Below are positions 5,930 through 6,376 of a stretch of DNA of 6,376 nt, piece by piece. The notes beneath the pieces are model-generated. The model saw only the letters and a list, made by a program, of their open reading frames with translations. It did not search any database and was not told the origin of the DNA. Each line of letters begins with the position of its first letter. Positions within the stretch are counted from its first letter, which is position 1. Source of the stretch: Chloroflexota bacterium (GTDB taxonomy: Bacteria; Chloroflexota; Anaerolineae; 4572-78; J111); assembly GCA_003694775.1 (NCBI GenBank), contig RFJV01000590.1:1-6376 (forward strand), written 5' to 3'. A program made the position numbers and the translations under genes.

Positions 5930-5960
5930 CATCACAACGTGAAGGATTCAACTTAACGGT

Positions 5961-6376
5961 ATGCTGGAATTTCTCAGGCCAATTATTCTGTTCGACACCT
6001 GGCTTTACGTGGGGCTGGGAATTATCGCCCTGTTTTTTGTGCGTTTAATGTGGCTGGCGCGCAAGGATATGCAGCGCGCCATTTTTACCCTGGAACGGGA
6101 AAGTGCCAGCCGCCGAATGAGCCGGGCATTTATTGGCCTGACCATCGTCCTGGCCATGGCGCTGGGAGTATACTATCTGAGCCTGACCGCCCCCACCATC
6201 GTTCCGCCACCACCAGCAACACCAACCCCCACCCCCATCATCGCCTTGCCGCCAACACCAACCCCCATACCAACCCCAACGCCGGTTCTGCCAACCCCCG
6301 CGCCGGTAAAAGAAACCTTACCGGAGCCACCCCCAAACACGGCCCAACCGGATGAAATGGCCTCCGCGCCGGAACC
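5961..6376 (+). CDS. Two-helix membrane protein with Pro/Thr-rich extracellular tail (3' partial)
   Basis: Open reading frame that runs off the window without a stop; 138 codons are visible. I do not recognise a family. Residues 14-34 and 57-76 are strong membrane helices. The loop between them (35-56) is rich in Arg/Lys (R34, K35, R39, R46, R51, R52, R55), so by the positive-inside rule it is cytoplasmic and the N-terminus and tail lie outside. From residue 81 the chain becomes a Pro/Thr linker with repeated PTP units (about 83-114), then a Pro/Glu-rich stretch. The visible part ends inside this linker, so an extracellular domain probably follows. The ATG at 5961 is the only reasonable start: the in-frame upstream codons reach a TGA at 5940. 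A GAAGGA lies 14 nt upstream, which is far for a ribosome binding site. A near-consensus promoter stands upstream. The linker style matches the LysM lipoprotein, hinting at a shared surface location. Confidence 0.8.
   Translation, partial: MLEFLRPIILFDTWLYVGLGIIALFFVRLMWLARKDMQRAIFTLERESASRRMSRAFIGLTIVLAMALGVYYLSLTAPTIVPPPPATPTPTPIIALPPTPTPIPTPTPVLPTPAPVKETLPEPPPNTAQPDEMASAPE
6207..6302 (+). repeat. Degenerate Pro/Thr-coding repeat
   Basis: Repeated C-rich units of the type CCAACMCCMACCCC encode PTP-type residues 83-114 of the partial membrane protein. It is low-complexity coding sequence, not an intergenic repeat. The LysM lipoprotein gene carries similar stretches on the other strand, around 3280-3310 and 3470-3625. 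Confidence 0.6.

Noticed and set aside
6207..6302. C-rich repeats as a possible CRISPR or tandem-repeat locus
   Set aside because: Units are irregular, lack unique spacers and are explained by Pro/Thr codons in an open frame.
6050..6355. Plus-strand frame of 101 codons
   Set aside because: It is the wrong frame of the gene starting at 5961, which has membrane helices and stays open to the window end.
1..6376. Mobile element, defence or toxin-antitoxin system built around the tyrosine recombinase
   Set aside because: No attachment-site repeats, cargo genes or transfer functions; the recombinase matches the chromosomal Xer group and its neighbours are housekeeping genes.

Overview
This is a compact bacterial chromosomal window with moderately high G+C. 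It carries six protein-coding genes on both strands and no mobile element, RNA gene or CRISPR array that I can see. The best guess for the host is a Chloroflexota bacterium (Anaerolineae-like). That rests on style, not on a marker gene: a lipoprotein made of a Pro/Thr-rich linker, a LysM domain and FxLYD-like repeats, a second membrane protein with the same kind of Pro-Thr tail, and the family content in general. Treat the taxonomy as inference.

Left part, minus strand (13-3680). Reading in the direction of transcription, a LysM lipoprotein gene (3680 to 2706) overlaps glutamate racemase murI (2709 to 1891) by the four bases ATGA. After an 84-bp gap comes an SLC13/DASS-type permease with two cytoplasmic RCK_C domains (1806 to 13). 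The lipoprotein-murI pair looks like a cell-envelope operon driven by an extended -10 promoter (TGGTATAAT). The permease has its own candidate promoter in the gap.

Centre (3681-3982). This is a 302-bp divergent intergenic region. It holds the lipoprotein promoter on the minus strand and a well-formed promoter on the plus strand (TTGATA, 17 bp, TAAAAT with extended TG) for the recombinase gene, followed by a leader of about 140 nt.

Right part, plus strand (3983-6376). A XerC/XerD-type tyrosine recombinase of 299 aa ends in a strong intrinsic terminator, followed by a trimeric-type purine nucleoside phosphorylase (285 aa). A near-consensus promoter (TTGCCA, 17 bp, TATACT) then precedes a gene that runs off the window. 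That last gene starts at 5961 and encodes two membrane segments followed by a Pro/Thr-rich extracellular stretch.

Most of the window is ordinary housekeeping: wall precursor supply (D-Glu), wall-bound lipoprotein, chromosome dimer resolution, purine salvage and anion transport. I found no convincing new multi-gene system. The points most worth a second look are the recombinase's unusual C-terminus and beta-hairpin, the terminator placed between xer and the phosphorylase with no obvious promoter after it, and the truncated two-helix Pro/Thr protein.
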